Positions 1 to 7,485 of a stretch of DNA of 64,000 nt are shown here, piece after piece. The stretch's first letter is position 1; each line of letters opens with the position of its first letter. The stretch covers positions 177,073 through 241,072 of the forward strand of contig NZ_LMFP01000011.1 of NCBI RefSeq assembly GCF_001426885.1, read 5' to 3'. This DNA is from Pelomonas sp. Root1444. GTDB lineage: Bacteria; Pseudomonadota; Gammaproteobacteria; Burkholderiales; Burkholderiaceae_C. Below the pieces are notes generated by a model, which saw only the letters and a list, made by a program, of their open reading frames with translations, made no database searches and was not told where the DNA came from. Both the position numbers and the translations under genes were made by a program.

Positions 1-228
1 CGTCGCCAGCAGCGCCTGCGCGTCGGCCCGCGCGACCGCCTGCACCGGCCGCTCGGCCGAGAACACATAGGCCCGGCCGCTCGCGGCGCCGACCACGCGC
101 ACGGGCGAACGCTCGGTGTAGCGCAGCAAGGGCTCGCCGTGCGCATGCACGGCAGGCTCAGGCGCGCGGGCCGTCGAAGCGGGTGGCGGCGTCGGGCTCG
201 GCCGTGGCGGTGCCGCGGCGTAGGGCAT
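1..228 (-). CDS. Unknown protein, C-terminus cut by window edge
   Basis: An open frame of 76 codons runs from an ATG at 228 off the left edge. The first 30 residues are rich in Pro and Ala. After that comes a compact segment with the pattern LLRYTERSPVRVVG, then GRAYVFS and a short VQAVARADAQALL stretch, which reads like a small all-beta domain. It overlaps the 3' end of the upstream membrane-protein gene by about 70 bases, so the two are probably translationally linked. No clear Shine-Dalgarno sequence precedes the ATG, and a GTG at 150 is an alternative start that would nearly remove the overlap. I do not recognise the family. My impression that similar short domains occur among phage structural genes is memory only. 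Confidence 0.5.
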   Translation of the reverse strand, partial: MPYAAAPPRPSPTPPPASTARAPEPAVHAHGEPLLRYTERSPVRVVGAASGRAYVFSAERPVQAVARADAQALLAT

Positions 229-625
229 GGGATGCGGTGTCGGGCGGCTCAGGCTCGCGGCCTGCGGGCTCGGCGCCGGGGCGCGGGCCTGTCCACAGCA
301 ACTCATCGGTTTCTCCTTGAAGGGCTTGCAGGGTGACGGGCGGCTCGGTGGCGCGGTGGGCCAGGCCGGCCGCGCCCGAGAGCGCCAGCCAGACGGCCCA
401 CCACAGGCCGGGCTCCGTCGTGACGAAGCAGGCCAGTGGCGCGGCCAGCCACAGGCTGGTGCAGTGGATGCAGTCCAGCGCACGGCCCAGCGCACCGGCG
501 CCAAGGCCGGCGCGCAGCCGCGCAGCGAGGTCGAAAGGCCCGTCCTCGACGACCAGCAGATGCGCCAGCCGCCAGGTGGCGAGCGCGGCCACCAGCAGGC
601 GCCACCAGGCGATCTCGGCGTCCAT
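158..625 (-). CDS. DUF1360-like small membrane protein
   Basis: A 155-residue protein whose first 95 residues hold two hydrophobic segments (about 5-20 and 58-88) around a conserved-looking core. The motifs TWRLAHLLVVEDGPF and CIHCTSLW resemble the TxRLxxLxxxDxxF and CxxCxxxW signature of DUF1360, a family of unknown function found in bacteria, spore formers and some phages. The C-terminal 60 residues are hydrophilic, Pro/Glu-rich and probably disordered. It starts 3 bases after the stop codon of the large cysteine-rich gene, so the two very likely form one operon. The CxxC pair could bind metal or form a disulphide; that is inference. Function unknown. Confidence 0.65.
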   Translation of the reverse strand: MDAEIAWWRLLVAALATWRLAHLLVVEDGPFDLAARLRAGLGAGALGRALDCIHCTSLWLAAPLACFVTTEPGLWWAVWLALSGAAGLAHRATEPPVTLQALQGETDELLWTGPRPGAEPAGREPEPPDTASHALRRGTATAEPDAATRFDGPRA

Positions 626-628
626 CGC

Positions 629-2953
629 TCATTGCCCGGGTAGCCTGGCGCACGTGGTCTCGTCGGCCCCTGGCGGGCAGGGCAGGTCGTTGCAGATCTT
701 GATCGGCCAGCTGTCGTGCGCCCAGTGCACGCCGCTGGAAGTGATGGTGCGGTCGTAGACCCACAGGTCGAACTGGTAGACGCAGCATTCCTGGCGGCGC
801 AGCGTGAAGTTGGCCGGCACCGGATAGGGCACCTGGCTGCTGCAGACGGCGTCCAGCGCGCGCAGGTCGAACATCGCCAGCGTGCCGATGGTGGCGCTGG
901 CCGGCAGGCCGTGCGGCACGCAGGGCGTGCAGTCCGCTCCGGGGTTGCCGACGCGCTGGGTGCCGTAGAAGCACGCCCCGCCCGGGCCCATCACCGGCAG
1001 CTGCAGCGTGCCGCCGCCCTGCTTGGTGAGGGTCAAGACGTAGTGGTCGAAGTTGTCGTTGGGCCGCGCAAACGGCTGCATCGGGTCGATCAGCTCGTCG
1101 TAGGCGATGCCCGAGACCGGCAGCGTCCAGGGCACGCTGCAATCCGGCGGCGTGGCGAACTGGCTGATGAAGAGGTCGGCGCACTTAGGCACCGCGTCGA
1201 TGCGGATCATGGCGCAGGGGGTCTTGTTGTCGATCCAGACCCGCTGCGTGTCGCAGTAGCTGGAGCCGTCGGTCGCCTCGACCAGCAGGCGCAGCGTGAA
1301 CAGGCCGCTCAGCCCGCAGGTGGAGACCTTGCTCTGCCAGCAGCTGGCGATGAGCAGCGCATCGGGCACGCTGCGGAAGGGCGGCGGGCCGCACAGCGGC
1401 AGCGGCGGCGGCGCCACCATGCAGTCGGCGGCCCAGACGCTGGTGAGGGTGGAGAAATCGGTGCGCCGGTTGATGAAGCGGTTCTGCACCGGCGTGCTGT
1501 AGTCGACCGACCAGAAGTTGACCCAGCCGCCGCTGCTGCAGTCGGTCTCGAAGCCGGGCTTGTAGTCCAGCGTGTAGCGCTTCACGGTGCGCTGCTCGCA
1601 GCCGCCGACGAAGGCCCCGCCCTGCACCGACAGGCAGCCGCCGAAGGACACCTCGCTCGTCGACGCCGGCCGCGCGCACAGCGCGGGAACGGTCTCGATG
1701 AAGCGCGCGCCGGGGTCGACCCAGCTGGTGTCCATGGCCGAGTAGCCGTCGACGCCGAGGATGCGCACGTCCTTCTTGGACAGCTCGAAGGTGTGCGTGG
1801 CGACGCAGACGGCGCCGGTCACCGAGCTCACCGTCAGGCGCAGGAAGTACAGCCCCGGGTTGAGCAGCGAGGTGTCGAACAGCGCCAGCAGGCCGCCGAA
1901 CACGGGTGAATTGCCCTGCACGCCGGCGCCGGGCGGGATGGGCGGGTAGCGGAAGTCGCTGGCATGCCAGGTGATGCCGTTGAGCGACCACTCCAGCACA
2001 TAGTGGCTGAAGCCGGCGCCCGCGGCCGTGCCCGTGACCGGCACGACGAGGGCGCCGAGCGCCGCCTGGATCTCTTCATCGGTGCAGGCGTTCGGGCCGG
2101 TCAGCGCGCAGGTCAGCGGCCGGAAGCATTGGCGCAGGCAGCGCCGGTACCAGGCCAGGCAGCGCGCGATGTCCAGCGAGTTCTTGGCACCGGCCAGGCA
2201 GCAGCCCAGCCGCATCGCGCACAGGCACCAGCAGCGGCAGAACCAGAACCACGGCAGGCGGCTGTGCGCAGCGAAGGCCTTCTCGCCCAGCAGGGCCTGG
2301 GCGGTCTCGGGCGTGAGCAGGCGCTCGAACACCTCGGCCGCGCCGGCCTCGCCGTCGAAGCAGTCGATCTGGCCGTTCAACACCTCGTCGGGGATGCCGC
2401 TGGGGAAGTCGACCGTGGCGAGCTGGTCAGTCAAATAGGGCCGGTAGGCCGCCGCGGCGAGATGGACCAGGGTGTTGAAGTCCTTCACCTCATCGGCGCG
2501 CGGCGGCGTGGCCACCGGCTGGCCGATCACCTCGCGCACGCAGCGCCAGTAGCGGTACAGCAGGTAGTTGAAGGCCCTGAAGTTGCGCGGCCGCCGGCAC
2601 ACCAGCCAGCCGAAGATCAGGCAGCAGCGCAGGTGCAGCAGGCACCAGCGCCAGTTCTCGCGCGGTCCCAGCAGCTGCAGCGCCTGTTCGGGCAGCAGGC
2701 GGACGGCCACGTCCTCCTTCATGAAGCCTTCGAACAGCCGGTCGGCGAAGGCGAACTCCTGCTCGCAGTCCGGCAGCACCTTGAGCAGCTCGGCCTTGAG
2801 CCGCTCCGGGTCCTTGGCCTGCTTGAGGTCGTCTTCGAGCTGGCTCTGGTGCGCGGCCAGCAGCGCGTTCAGCGCGAGCTTGAAGGACTCGTCGCCAATG
2901 TCGTCGGGGCTGAGGGGACCGTCGAGGTCCGTGTCGGTGGGGGTGTCGGCCAT
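629..2953 (-). CDS. Large cysteine-rich protein with Ig-like repeats, unknown function
   Basis: A 774-residue protein; start chosen at the ATG at 2953 because a GGGAGA Shine-Dalgarno lies just upstream, rather than 13 codons earlier. I count about 40 cysteines (5 percent). Residues 1-60 are acidic and helical. About 100-300 is helical with dense Cys/Trp/Arg, including WFWFCRCWCLCAMRLGCC. From about 310 the protein looks beta-rich, with segments such as DNKTPCAMIRID and LPVSGIAYDELIDP that recall Ig-like domains of extracellular proteins. No signal peptide or lipobox is visible, which is odd for an Ig-like, Cys-rich protein. It heads a three-gene operon with the DUF1360-like gene and the edge gene. 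I do not recognise the family. A structural role in a particle or surface layer is speculation. Confidence 0.7.
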   Translation of the reverse strand: MADTPTDTDLDGPLSPDDIGDESFKLALNALLAAHQSQLEDDLKQAKDPERLKAELLKVLPDCEQEFAFADRLFEGFMKEDVAVRLLPEQALQLLGPRENWRWCLLHLRCCLIFGWLVCRRPRNFRAFNYLLYRYWRCVREVIGQPVATPPRADEVKDFNTLVHLAAAAYRPYLTDQLATVDFPSGIPDEVLNGQIDCFDGEAGAAEVFERLLTPETAQALLGEKAFAAHSRLPWFWFCRCWCLCAMRLGCCLAGAKNSLDIARCLAWYRRCLRQCFRPLTCALTGPNACTDEEIQAALGALVVPVTGTAAGAGFSHYVLEWSLNGITWHASDFRYPPIPPGAGVQGNSPVFGGLLALFDTSLLNPGLYFLRLTVSSVTGAVCVATHTFELSKKDVRILGVDGYSAMDTSWVDPGARFIETVPALCARPASTSEVSFGGCLSVQGGAFVGGCEQRTVKRYTLDYKPGFETDCSSGGWVNFWSVDYSTPVQNRFINRRTDFSTLTSVWAADCMVAPPPLPLCGPPPFRSVPDALLIASCWQSKVSTCGLSGLFTLRLLVEATDGSSYCDTQRVWIDNKTPCAMIRIDAVPKCADLFISQFATPPDCSVPWTLPVSGIAYDELIDPMQPFARPNDNFDHYVLTLTKQGGGTLQLPVMGPGGACFYGTQRVGNPGADCTPCVPHGLPASATIGTLAMFDLRALDAVCSSQVPYPVPANFTLRRQECCVYQFDLWVYDRTITSSGVHWAHDSWPIKICNDLPCPPGADETTCARLPGQ

Positions 2954-3001
2954 GTCTGTCTCCCGTTTCAGGACGAGCACGGCCCGGTGCATCGCGCACC
3001 T

Positions 3002-3029
3002 GGTTGCGAGGGTGTCGTCCGTCGCAACC
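3002..3029. repeat. Inverted repeat in leader of the cysteine-rich operon
   Basis: GGTTGCGA at 3002-3009 is repeated inverted as TCGCAACC at 3022-3029, a perfect 8-base arm with a 12-base spacer. The pairing extends outward through CACC/GGTG with one bulged base. It sits 50-80 bases upstream of the start at 2953, so it could be an operator or an RNA hairpin in the leader. Confidence 0.45.
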
Positions 3030-3143
3030 GGTGGCTGCGTGGAACAAACTTAGGCGTCCCTGGGTGGCGCCATCAAATGTCAACTAGGGAGAGTCGGCCG
3101 CCAGGCGTCCTCAAGGCGGGGGAAGTGCTTGCGGCCGCGGCGC

Positions 3144-4370
3144 TCAGCCGCGCTTGAGCACCTTGGGCACCGGGTTGGGCCGCAGGCGGAACGCATCCGG
3201 CATGCCGGAGCCCAGCAGCGGGCGCAGGTAGAGGCGGAAGGCGTCGGTCACGTCGGTGCCGGCCTCGTTGATGAAGTGGTCCTCCATCGTGCGGGTCTTG
3301 CCGGCCACGGCGGTCAGCGGCAACAGCTCATAGTCGACCGAGTAGTAGCCGACGCGCTGGATCGCGACGGAGCCATCGCGGTCGCCGTGGAAGGCGTATT
3401 GCACGGCCTTCTCCCCGACCTCCCTCGCCTCGCGCTGATCCACGTCGGACACGCAGCCGAGGAAGCTGCGCTGCAGGTAGCCGAAGGTGTCGCCACGCAC
3501 GCGCTTGATGCCAAGCTTCGCCTTGATCTCCTCGCACAGCAGGTCCGCCAGCGCGCCGGTGCCGCTGAGCTGCACGTTGCCATGCGCGTCGCGCTCCAAA
3601 TCCGAGTTCTGGCCGGCGAGCTTGGACAGCATCGGCGCGCCGGAGGCGTCGTGGATGCCCTCGCTGACGGCGATGACGCAGCGGCCGTAGCGCTCGTGCG
3701 CGGCCTTCACGTCGCGCAGGAAGCTGTCGGTGTCGAAGTGACGCTCGGGCAGGTAGATGAGGTGCGGGCCGTCGTCGTCGAACTTCTTGCCCAAGGCGGC
3801 GGCAGCGGTCAGGAAGCCGGCATGGCGGCCCATGACGACACCGACGTAGACGCCCGGCAGCGCGGCGTTGTCGAGGTTGGCGCCGGCAAAGGCCTGGGCC
3901 ACGAAGCGCGCGGCGGACGCGTAGCCCGGCGTGTGGTCGTTGCCGACCAGGTCGTTGTCGATGGTCTTGGGGATGTGGATGGTGCGCAGCGGATAGCCCG
4001 CCGCCTGCGCTTCCTCCGACACGATGCGCACGGTGTCCGACGAATCGTTGCCGCCGATGTAGAAGAAGTGCGTGATGCCATGCGCCTTCAGCACGGTGAA
4101 GATCTCGTGGCAGTAGGCGGCGTCGGGCTTGTCGCGCGTGGAGCCCAGCGCCGAGGCCGGCGTGTTGGCCACCAGCTCCAGGTTGTGGCTGGTCTCCTGC
4201 GTGAGGTCGACAAAGTCCTCGTTGACGATGCCGCGCACGCCGTGCCGTGCACCGTAGACCTTGCCGACACCGGCCTGCCGCCGCGCTTCGAGCACGACGC
4301 CGACGAGGCTCTGGTTGATCACGGCGGTGGGGCCGCCCCCTTGGGCGACGAGGATCTTGGCGAGGCTCAT
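3144..4370 (-). CDS. pfp: Pyrophosphate-dependent 6-phosphofructokinase
   Basis: A 408-residue cytoplasmic enzyme that interconverts fructose 6-phosphate and fructose 1,6-bisphosphate with PPi/Pi instead of ATP/ADP, a reversible step. The N-terminus has the glycine-rich loop of the family (VAQGGGPTAVIN), then GGNDSSDT, and PKTIDND. In the latter the Lys replaces the Gly of ATP-dependent enzymes (PGTIDND), the usual mark of PPi specificity. MGRHAGF, a substrate-binding motif, follows. Length fits the family of about 400-420 residues. An AGGAG Shine-Dalgarno precedes the ATG. No ATP-type pfk is seen in the window. Pgk and Pyk elsewhere in the window belong to the same pathway but are not linked to it. 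Confidence 0.95.
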   Translation of the reverse strand: MSLAKILVAQGGGPTAVINQSLVGVVLEARRQAGVGKVYGARHGVRGIVNEDFVDLTQETSHNLELVANTPASALGSTRDKPDAAYCHEIFTVLKAHGITHFFYIGGNDSSDTVRIVSEEAQAAGYPLRTIHIPKTIDNDLVGNDHTPGYASAARFVAQAFAGANLDNAALPGVYVGVVMGRHAGFLTAAAALGKKFDDDGPHLIYLPERHFDTDSFLRDVKAAHERYGRCVIAVSEGIHDASGAPMLSKLAGQNSDLERDAHGNVQLSGTGALADLLCEEIKAKLGIKRVRGDTFGYLQRSFLGCVSDVDQREAREVGEKAVQYAFHGDRDGSVAIQRVGYYSVDYELLPLTAVAGKTRTMEDHFINEAGTDVTDAFRLYLRPLLGSGMPDAFRLRPNPVPKVLKRG

Positions 4371-4391
4371 GGACGCTCCTGGCTGTGGCGC

Positions 4392-4410
4392 GGGCGCAGT
4401 TTAGGCGCCC
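4392..4410 (-). terminator. Hairpin downstream of the NTF2-like gene
   Basis: GGGCGC at 4392-4397 and GCGCCC at 4405-4410 form a 6-base stem with a 7-base loop just after the stop of the NTF2-like gene. No T tract follows on the minus strand, so it is at best a weak terminator. Confidence 0.25.
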
Positions 4411-4427
4411 CGCCCCACCACCGCGGC

Positions 4428-4991
4428 TCAGCGTGGCGCGTAAGGCAGCGACGAGTGGTGCACGACGATGCGCAGCTTGCCGGCGTCGTCCTTCACATAA
4501 CTCCAGGTCTTGTCGACAGTGGTCACCTTGCCGTCCTTGCCGGTGAAGCTGACGTGGCCCTGGCTGCTGGCCGAGTCGCCGGCGATGAACAGCGCGCTGT
4601 TCGCCACCTCGCAGCGCGTCCAGCCCTTGAGCGCGAAGCCTTCATCCTTGGGGAACGCCGGGTCGCCGCCGACGAAGTAGGACAGCGCGCCCGCCCGGGT
4701 GGTACGGAAGGTCTGCGGCGCGATCGTCAGCGTGGGCTTGAAGAGCACGGGGCCCATCTGGTAGCCGTAGGCGGCGTCGATGACCTTCTCGGCCAGCGCC
4801 TTGGCGGCCGGCTGGCCGCCCTGGGCGTTGGCGGCACCGATGTCCAGCAGGGCCTGGCACCAGCCCTTCTGGGCGGCCAGCACGTCGGCCTCGGAGATGG
4901 CGCGGTTGGCCACGGCCACGTCGGCCTGGGCAGGCAGGGCGGCGGCCAGCAGCGCGGCGGGCAGGCAGATCAGGGCCAGCGATTTCTTCAT
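4428..4991 (-). CDS. Secreted NTF2/SnoaL-like protein of unknown function
   Basis: A 187-residue protein with a clear Sec signal peptide (MKKSLALICLPAALLAAALPAQA, likely cleaved after QA near residue 23). The mature part has the features of a small cone-shaped NTF2-like domain: a helical N-terminus, then GYQMGPVLFKPTL, ALSYFVGGDPAFP, and a final strand ending LRIVVHHSSLPY. Close relatives are, from memory, often labelled phosphoribosyl-AMP cyclohydrolase in databases, but no HisI metal-binding motif is visible, so that name would be wrong here. AAGGAG precedes the start. It is divergent from the two-component genes and shares their promoter region, so it may be their target; that is inference. 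Confidence 0.8.
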   Translation of the reverse strand: MKKSLALICLPAALLAAALPAQADVAVANRAISEADVLAAQKGWCQALLDIGAANAQGGQPAAKALAEKVIDAAYGYQMGPVLFKPTLTIAPQTFRTTRAGALSYFVGGDPAFPKDEGFALKGWTRCEVANSALFIAGDSASSQGHVSFTGKDGKVTTVDKTWSYVKDDAGKLRIVVHHSSLPYAPR

Positions 4992-5095
4992 TCAATGCTC
5001 CTTGGTTGGGGCGGCACGACCGGTGCCGCCGTGCCGCCATTGAGCCCGCCGGCACTGAACCGGTCGTGACGCCCGCATGAGCCGCGCCTGACGGT

Positions 5096-5164
5096 TTCAT
5101 GAACGCGCCGGCATGCGTCGTTCATCTGCCGTTCATGTGCGGCCGCCGGGCCCGCCACGACAAT
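5096..5164 (+). promoter_or_regulatory. TTCAT repeats and -10 element before the histidine kinase gene
   Basis: TTCAT occurs at 5096-5100, 5121-5125 and 5132-5136; the last two are one helical turn (11 bases) apart in direct orientation, as in OmpR/PhoB-type binding sites. A GACAAT hexamer at 5159-5164 lies 6 bases before the ATG at 5171, so a transcript from it would be nearly leaderless. No good -35 is present, consistent with an activated promoter. Autoregulation by the adjacent response regulator is inference. Confidence 0.4.
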
Positions 5165-5170
5165 CCGCCC

Positions 5171-6769
5171 ATGTTCGGTCGACGCCTCACCTGGGCCCTC
5201 GTGGCCCTGGCCGCCGCCGCGGTGGCGGAATGCGCGCTGGCGCTCTGGTCGCTGCGCGTGGCCGAGCGCCAGGTGTTGCGCGGGCGTGTGGCCGCCGACA
5301 TCCAGCTCGGCTTCGCGCAGCTGGCGGCGGACAAGCAGCGGCTGCGCCTGTGGGCCGCGCAGCGCCAGTTCGACGCGGGTGCCGAGCCGCGCGAACTGCT
5401 GGCCCTGGCCGGTTCCATGCGCGGCACGCTGGACCGGTTGGACGCTCTCGCCGCGCAGGCCGTGGCCGTGGATGACCGCCCACCGGCGCGCGCGCGCCAA
5501 CTGCAGCGCCGCGATGCGCTGGCGGTGCTGCGCAGCAGCGTGGACACGCTGGTGCCCCAGCTGGGCGGGATGCCGGCCGCCCCCGGCGCGGCCAACCCGG
5601 CGGCAGCGTGGGCCGCCGCGAGCGAGCGCTTTGCCGTGGCCCACGGCCGCGACCTGCGCCAGCTGCTGGCCGAGAGCATCGCCCGCGAGGACGAGGCCGT
5701 GCGCGAGAAGCGCGTCGACACCGACCGGGCGATGGCCCGCATGCGCACGCTGTGGCTGGCCGGTGCCGCGACGCTGGGCGCGTTGGCGTTGGCGCTGGCG
5801 CTGTATTTCGCGCGGGCGCTGCGCCGGCCGCTGGCGGCGCTGGGCGAAGCGGCCGTGGCGTTGCAGCGTGGCGAGCTGGGGCACCGCATCCAGCTGCAGG
5901 GTAGCGACGAGTTCGCGCTGCTGGCCGGTAGCGTCAATGCGATGGCCGAGGAGCTGTCGCGCCACCGCGAACGCGACGCGCAACGCCGCCACGTGCTGGA
6001 GCAGCAGGTGGCCGAGCGCACCCGCGAACTCAGCCAGGCGCTGCAGGCCTCGCAGGCGGCCGAGGAGCGCCGCCGCCGGCTGTTCGCCGACATCAGCCAC
6101 GAGCTGCGCACGCCCACCACGGTGATCCGCGGCGAGGCGGAGGTGACGCTGCGCGGGCGCGACAAGCCGGTGGACGAGTACCAGGGCACGCTGCGTCGCA
6201 TCGCGGACACGGCCGGGCAGCTGGGCAAGGTCATCGACGACCTGCTGACCGTCGCGCGCCACGACATCGACGCCATGGACATCCGCCGCGTGCCGCTGGA
6301 CCTGGCCCAGCCGCTCGCGCAGGCCGTCGAGCAGGCGCAGGCGCTGGCCGCCGCACACGGCGTGCGGCTGGCTCCGGCCGAGCTGCCGCCGCGGGCGTTG
6401 CCACTGCAGGGCGACGCGCAGCGGCTGCGCCAGTTGCTCGTCGTGCTGCTGGACAACGCGGTGCGCTACTCGCACCCGGGCGGCACGGTGCGGGTGGCGG
6501 TGGAGGTGCCCGGCGGCGCGCCTGCCCGCGCCGAGGTGCGCATCGAGGACGAGGGCATCGGGCTGGCGCCGGACGACCTCGCCCATGCCTTCGAACAGCG
6601 CTGGCGCAGCGAGCGCGCGCGCCGCCATCGACCCGACGGCAGCGGGCTGGGCCTGGCGATCGCATTGGCACTGGCCCGCGGGCACGACGGCGACATCCGC
6701 CTGGCCCCTCGCGACGGCGGCGGCACCGTCGCCACCGTCGTGCTGCCGCTGACACAGGAATCCTCATGA
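5171..6769 (+). CDS. Membrane sensor histidine kinase
   Basis: A 532-residue inner-membrane kinase. One transmembrane helix lies at about residues 5-25 and a second at about 195-215, enclosing a periplasmic domain of some 170 residues rich in Arg, Ala and Leu. A HAMP linker follows, then a short coiled coil (VLEQQVAERTRELSQALQ), the dimerisation box ISHELRTP with phospho-acceptor His310, and an ATPase domain with N-box NAVRYSH, G1 IEDEGIGL and G2 GSGLGLAIALA. The start at 5171 is preferred to upstream ATGs because the hydrophobic helix follows directly. It overlaps the response regulator by 4 bases (ATGA), so both are made together. The order kinase first is less usual. The signal is unknown. 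Confidence 0.93.
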   Translation: MFGRRLTWALVALAAAAVAECALALWSLRVAERQVLRGRVAADIQLGFAQLAADKQRLRLWAAQRQFDAGAEPRELLALAGSMRGTLDRLDALAAQAVAVDDRPPARARQLQRRDALAVLRSSVDTLVPQLGGMPAAPGAANPAAAWAAASERFAVAHGRDLRQLLAESIAREDEAVREKRVDTDRAMARMRTLWLAGAATLGALALALALYFARALRRPLAALGEAAVALQRGELGHRIQLQGSDEFALLAGSVNAMAEELSRHRERDAQRRHVLEQQVAERTRELSQALQASQAAEERRRRLFADISHELRTPTTVIRGEAEVTLRGRDKPVDEYQGTLRRIADTAGQLGKVIDDLLTVARHDIDAMDIRRVPLDLAQPLAQAVEQAQALAAAHGVRLAPAELPPRALPLQGDAQRLRQLLVVLLDNAVRYSHPGGTVRVAVEVPGGAPARAEVRIEDEGIGLAPDDLAHAFEQRWRSERARRHRPDGSGLGLAIALALARGHDGDIRLAPRDGGGTVATVVLPLTQESS

Positions 6770-7479
6770 AGTTGATCGTGGCCGAGGACGACATGCGCAT
6801 CGCCGCCTTCCTGGAGCGCGGCCTGCGCGCCGAGGGCTATCACGTGCAAGTCGCCGGCACCGGGCCCGAGGCCCTGGCCGCCGCGCAGGACGCCTGGGCG
6901 GCCGGCGAGGCCGGCGGTGAGGACACGCTGCTGCTGCTGGACCTGATGCTGCCCGGCCTCAATGGCCTGGAGGTCTGCCAGACGCTGCGCGCCGCGGGCG
7001 TGGCGCTGCCCATCCTGATGCTGACCGCGCTGGGCGCATTGGAGGACCGCGTGACGGGGCTGCGCACCGGCGCCGACGACTATCTCGTCAAGCCCTTCGA
7101 GTTCGAGGAGCTGCTGGCCCGCATCGAGGCGCTGGCCCGGCGCGGCCGCGGGCTCAAGCCGGCGCGCTCGCCGCAGCTGGTGCTGGACGACCTGGTGTTC
7201 GACCGCACCCAGATGCGCGCCAGCCGCGGCGGGCAGCTGCTGTCGCTGACCGCGCGCGAGCTGGCACTGCTGGAACTGTTGATGAGCGCGCCGGGGCGGC
7301 TGTTCAGCCGCGAGCGCATCCTCGCCACCGTCTGGGGCACGCATGAAGACCCGCTGACGAATGTCGTGGACGTCTTCATCCGCCGGCTGCGCGCCAAGAT
7401 CGACGAGGGCCATCCGCGGCCGCTGATCCACACCGTGCGTGGCATGGGCTACCGGCTCGAGGCAGCGCCGCCGCCCTGA
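6766..7479 (+). CDS. OmpR-family response regulator
   Basis: A 237-residue DNA-binding regulator. The receiver domain (about 1-125) shows the acidic pair ED near the N-terminus, the phospho-acceptor Asp59 in LLLDLMLPG, the conserved Thr in LTAL and Lys in LVKPFE. The C-terminal winged helix (about 140-232) has SLTARELALLELL and VVDVFIRRLRAKID followed by the terminal wing IHTVRGMGYRL. It is translationally coupled to the kinase at 5171-6769. Targets are unknown, but TTCAT repeats spaced 11 bases upstream of the kinase gene and the divergent secreted NTF2-like gene are natural candidates. Confidence 0.95.
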   Translation: MKLIVAEDDMRIAAFLERGLRAEGYHVQVAGTGPEALAAAQDAWAAGEAGGEDTLLLLDLMLPGLNGLEVCQTLRAAGVALPILMLTALGALEDRVTGLRTGADDYLVKPFEFEELLARIEALARRGRGLKPARSPQLVLDDLVFDRTQMRASRGGQLLSLTARELALLELLMSAPGRLFSRERILATVWGTHEDPLTNVVDVFIRRLRAKIDEGHPRPLIHTVRGMGYRLEAAPPP

Positions 7480-7485
7480 AGCCGC

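Noticed and set aside
1..2953. Prophage remnant at the left edge
   Set aside because: No integrase, terminase, capsid or lysis gene is visible; the cysteine-rich protein is not a phage protein I recognise, so I leave the origin open.
4428..4991. Phosphoribosyl-AMP cyclohydrolase
   Set aside because: This name is attached to similar proteins in databases, but the protein is secreted and lacks HisI-type metal motifs; it looks NTF2-like.
3129..5069. A 646-codon open frame on the plus strand opposite pfp and the NTF2-like gene
   Set aside because: Antisense shadow; the minus-strand genes have family motifs and Shine-Dalgarno sequences, this frame has neither.
4988..6685. A 565-codon minus-strand frame opposite the histidine kinase
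   Set aside because: Low-complexity Arg/Gln/Ala protein with no motif; the plus-strand kinase has all its boxes.
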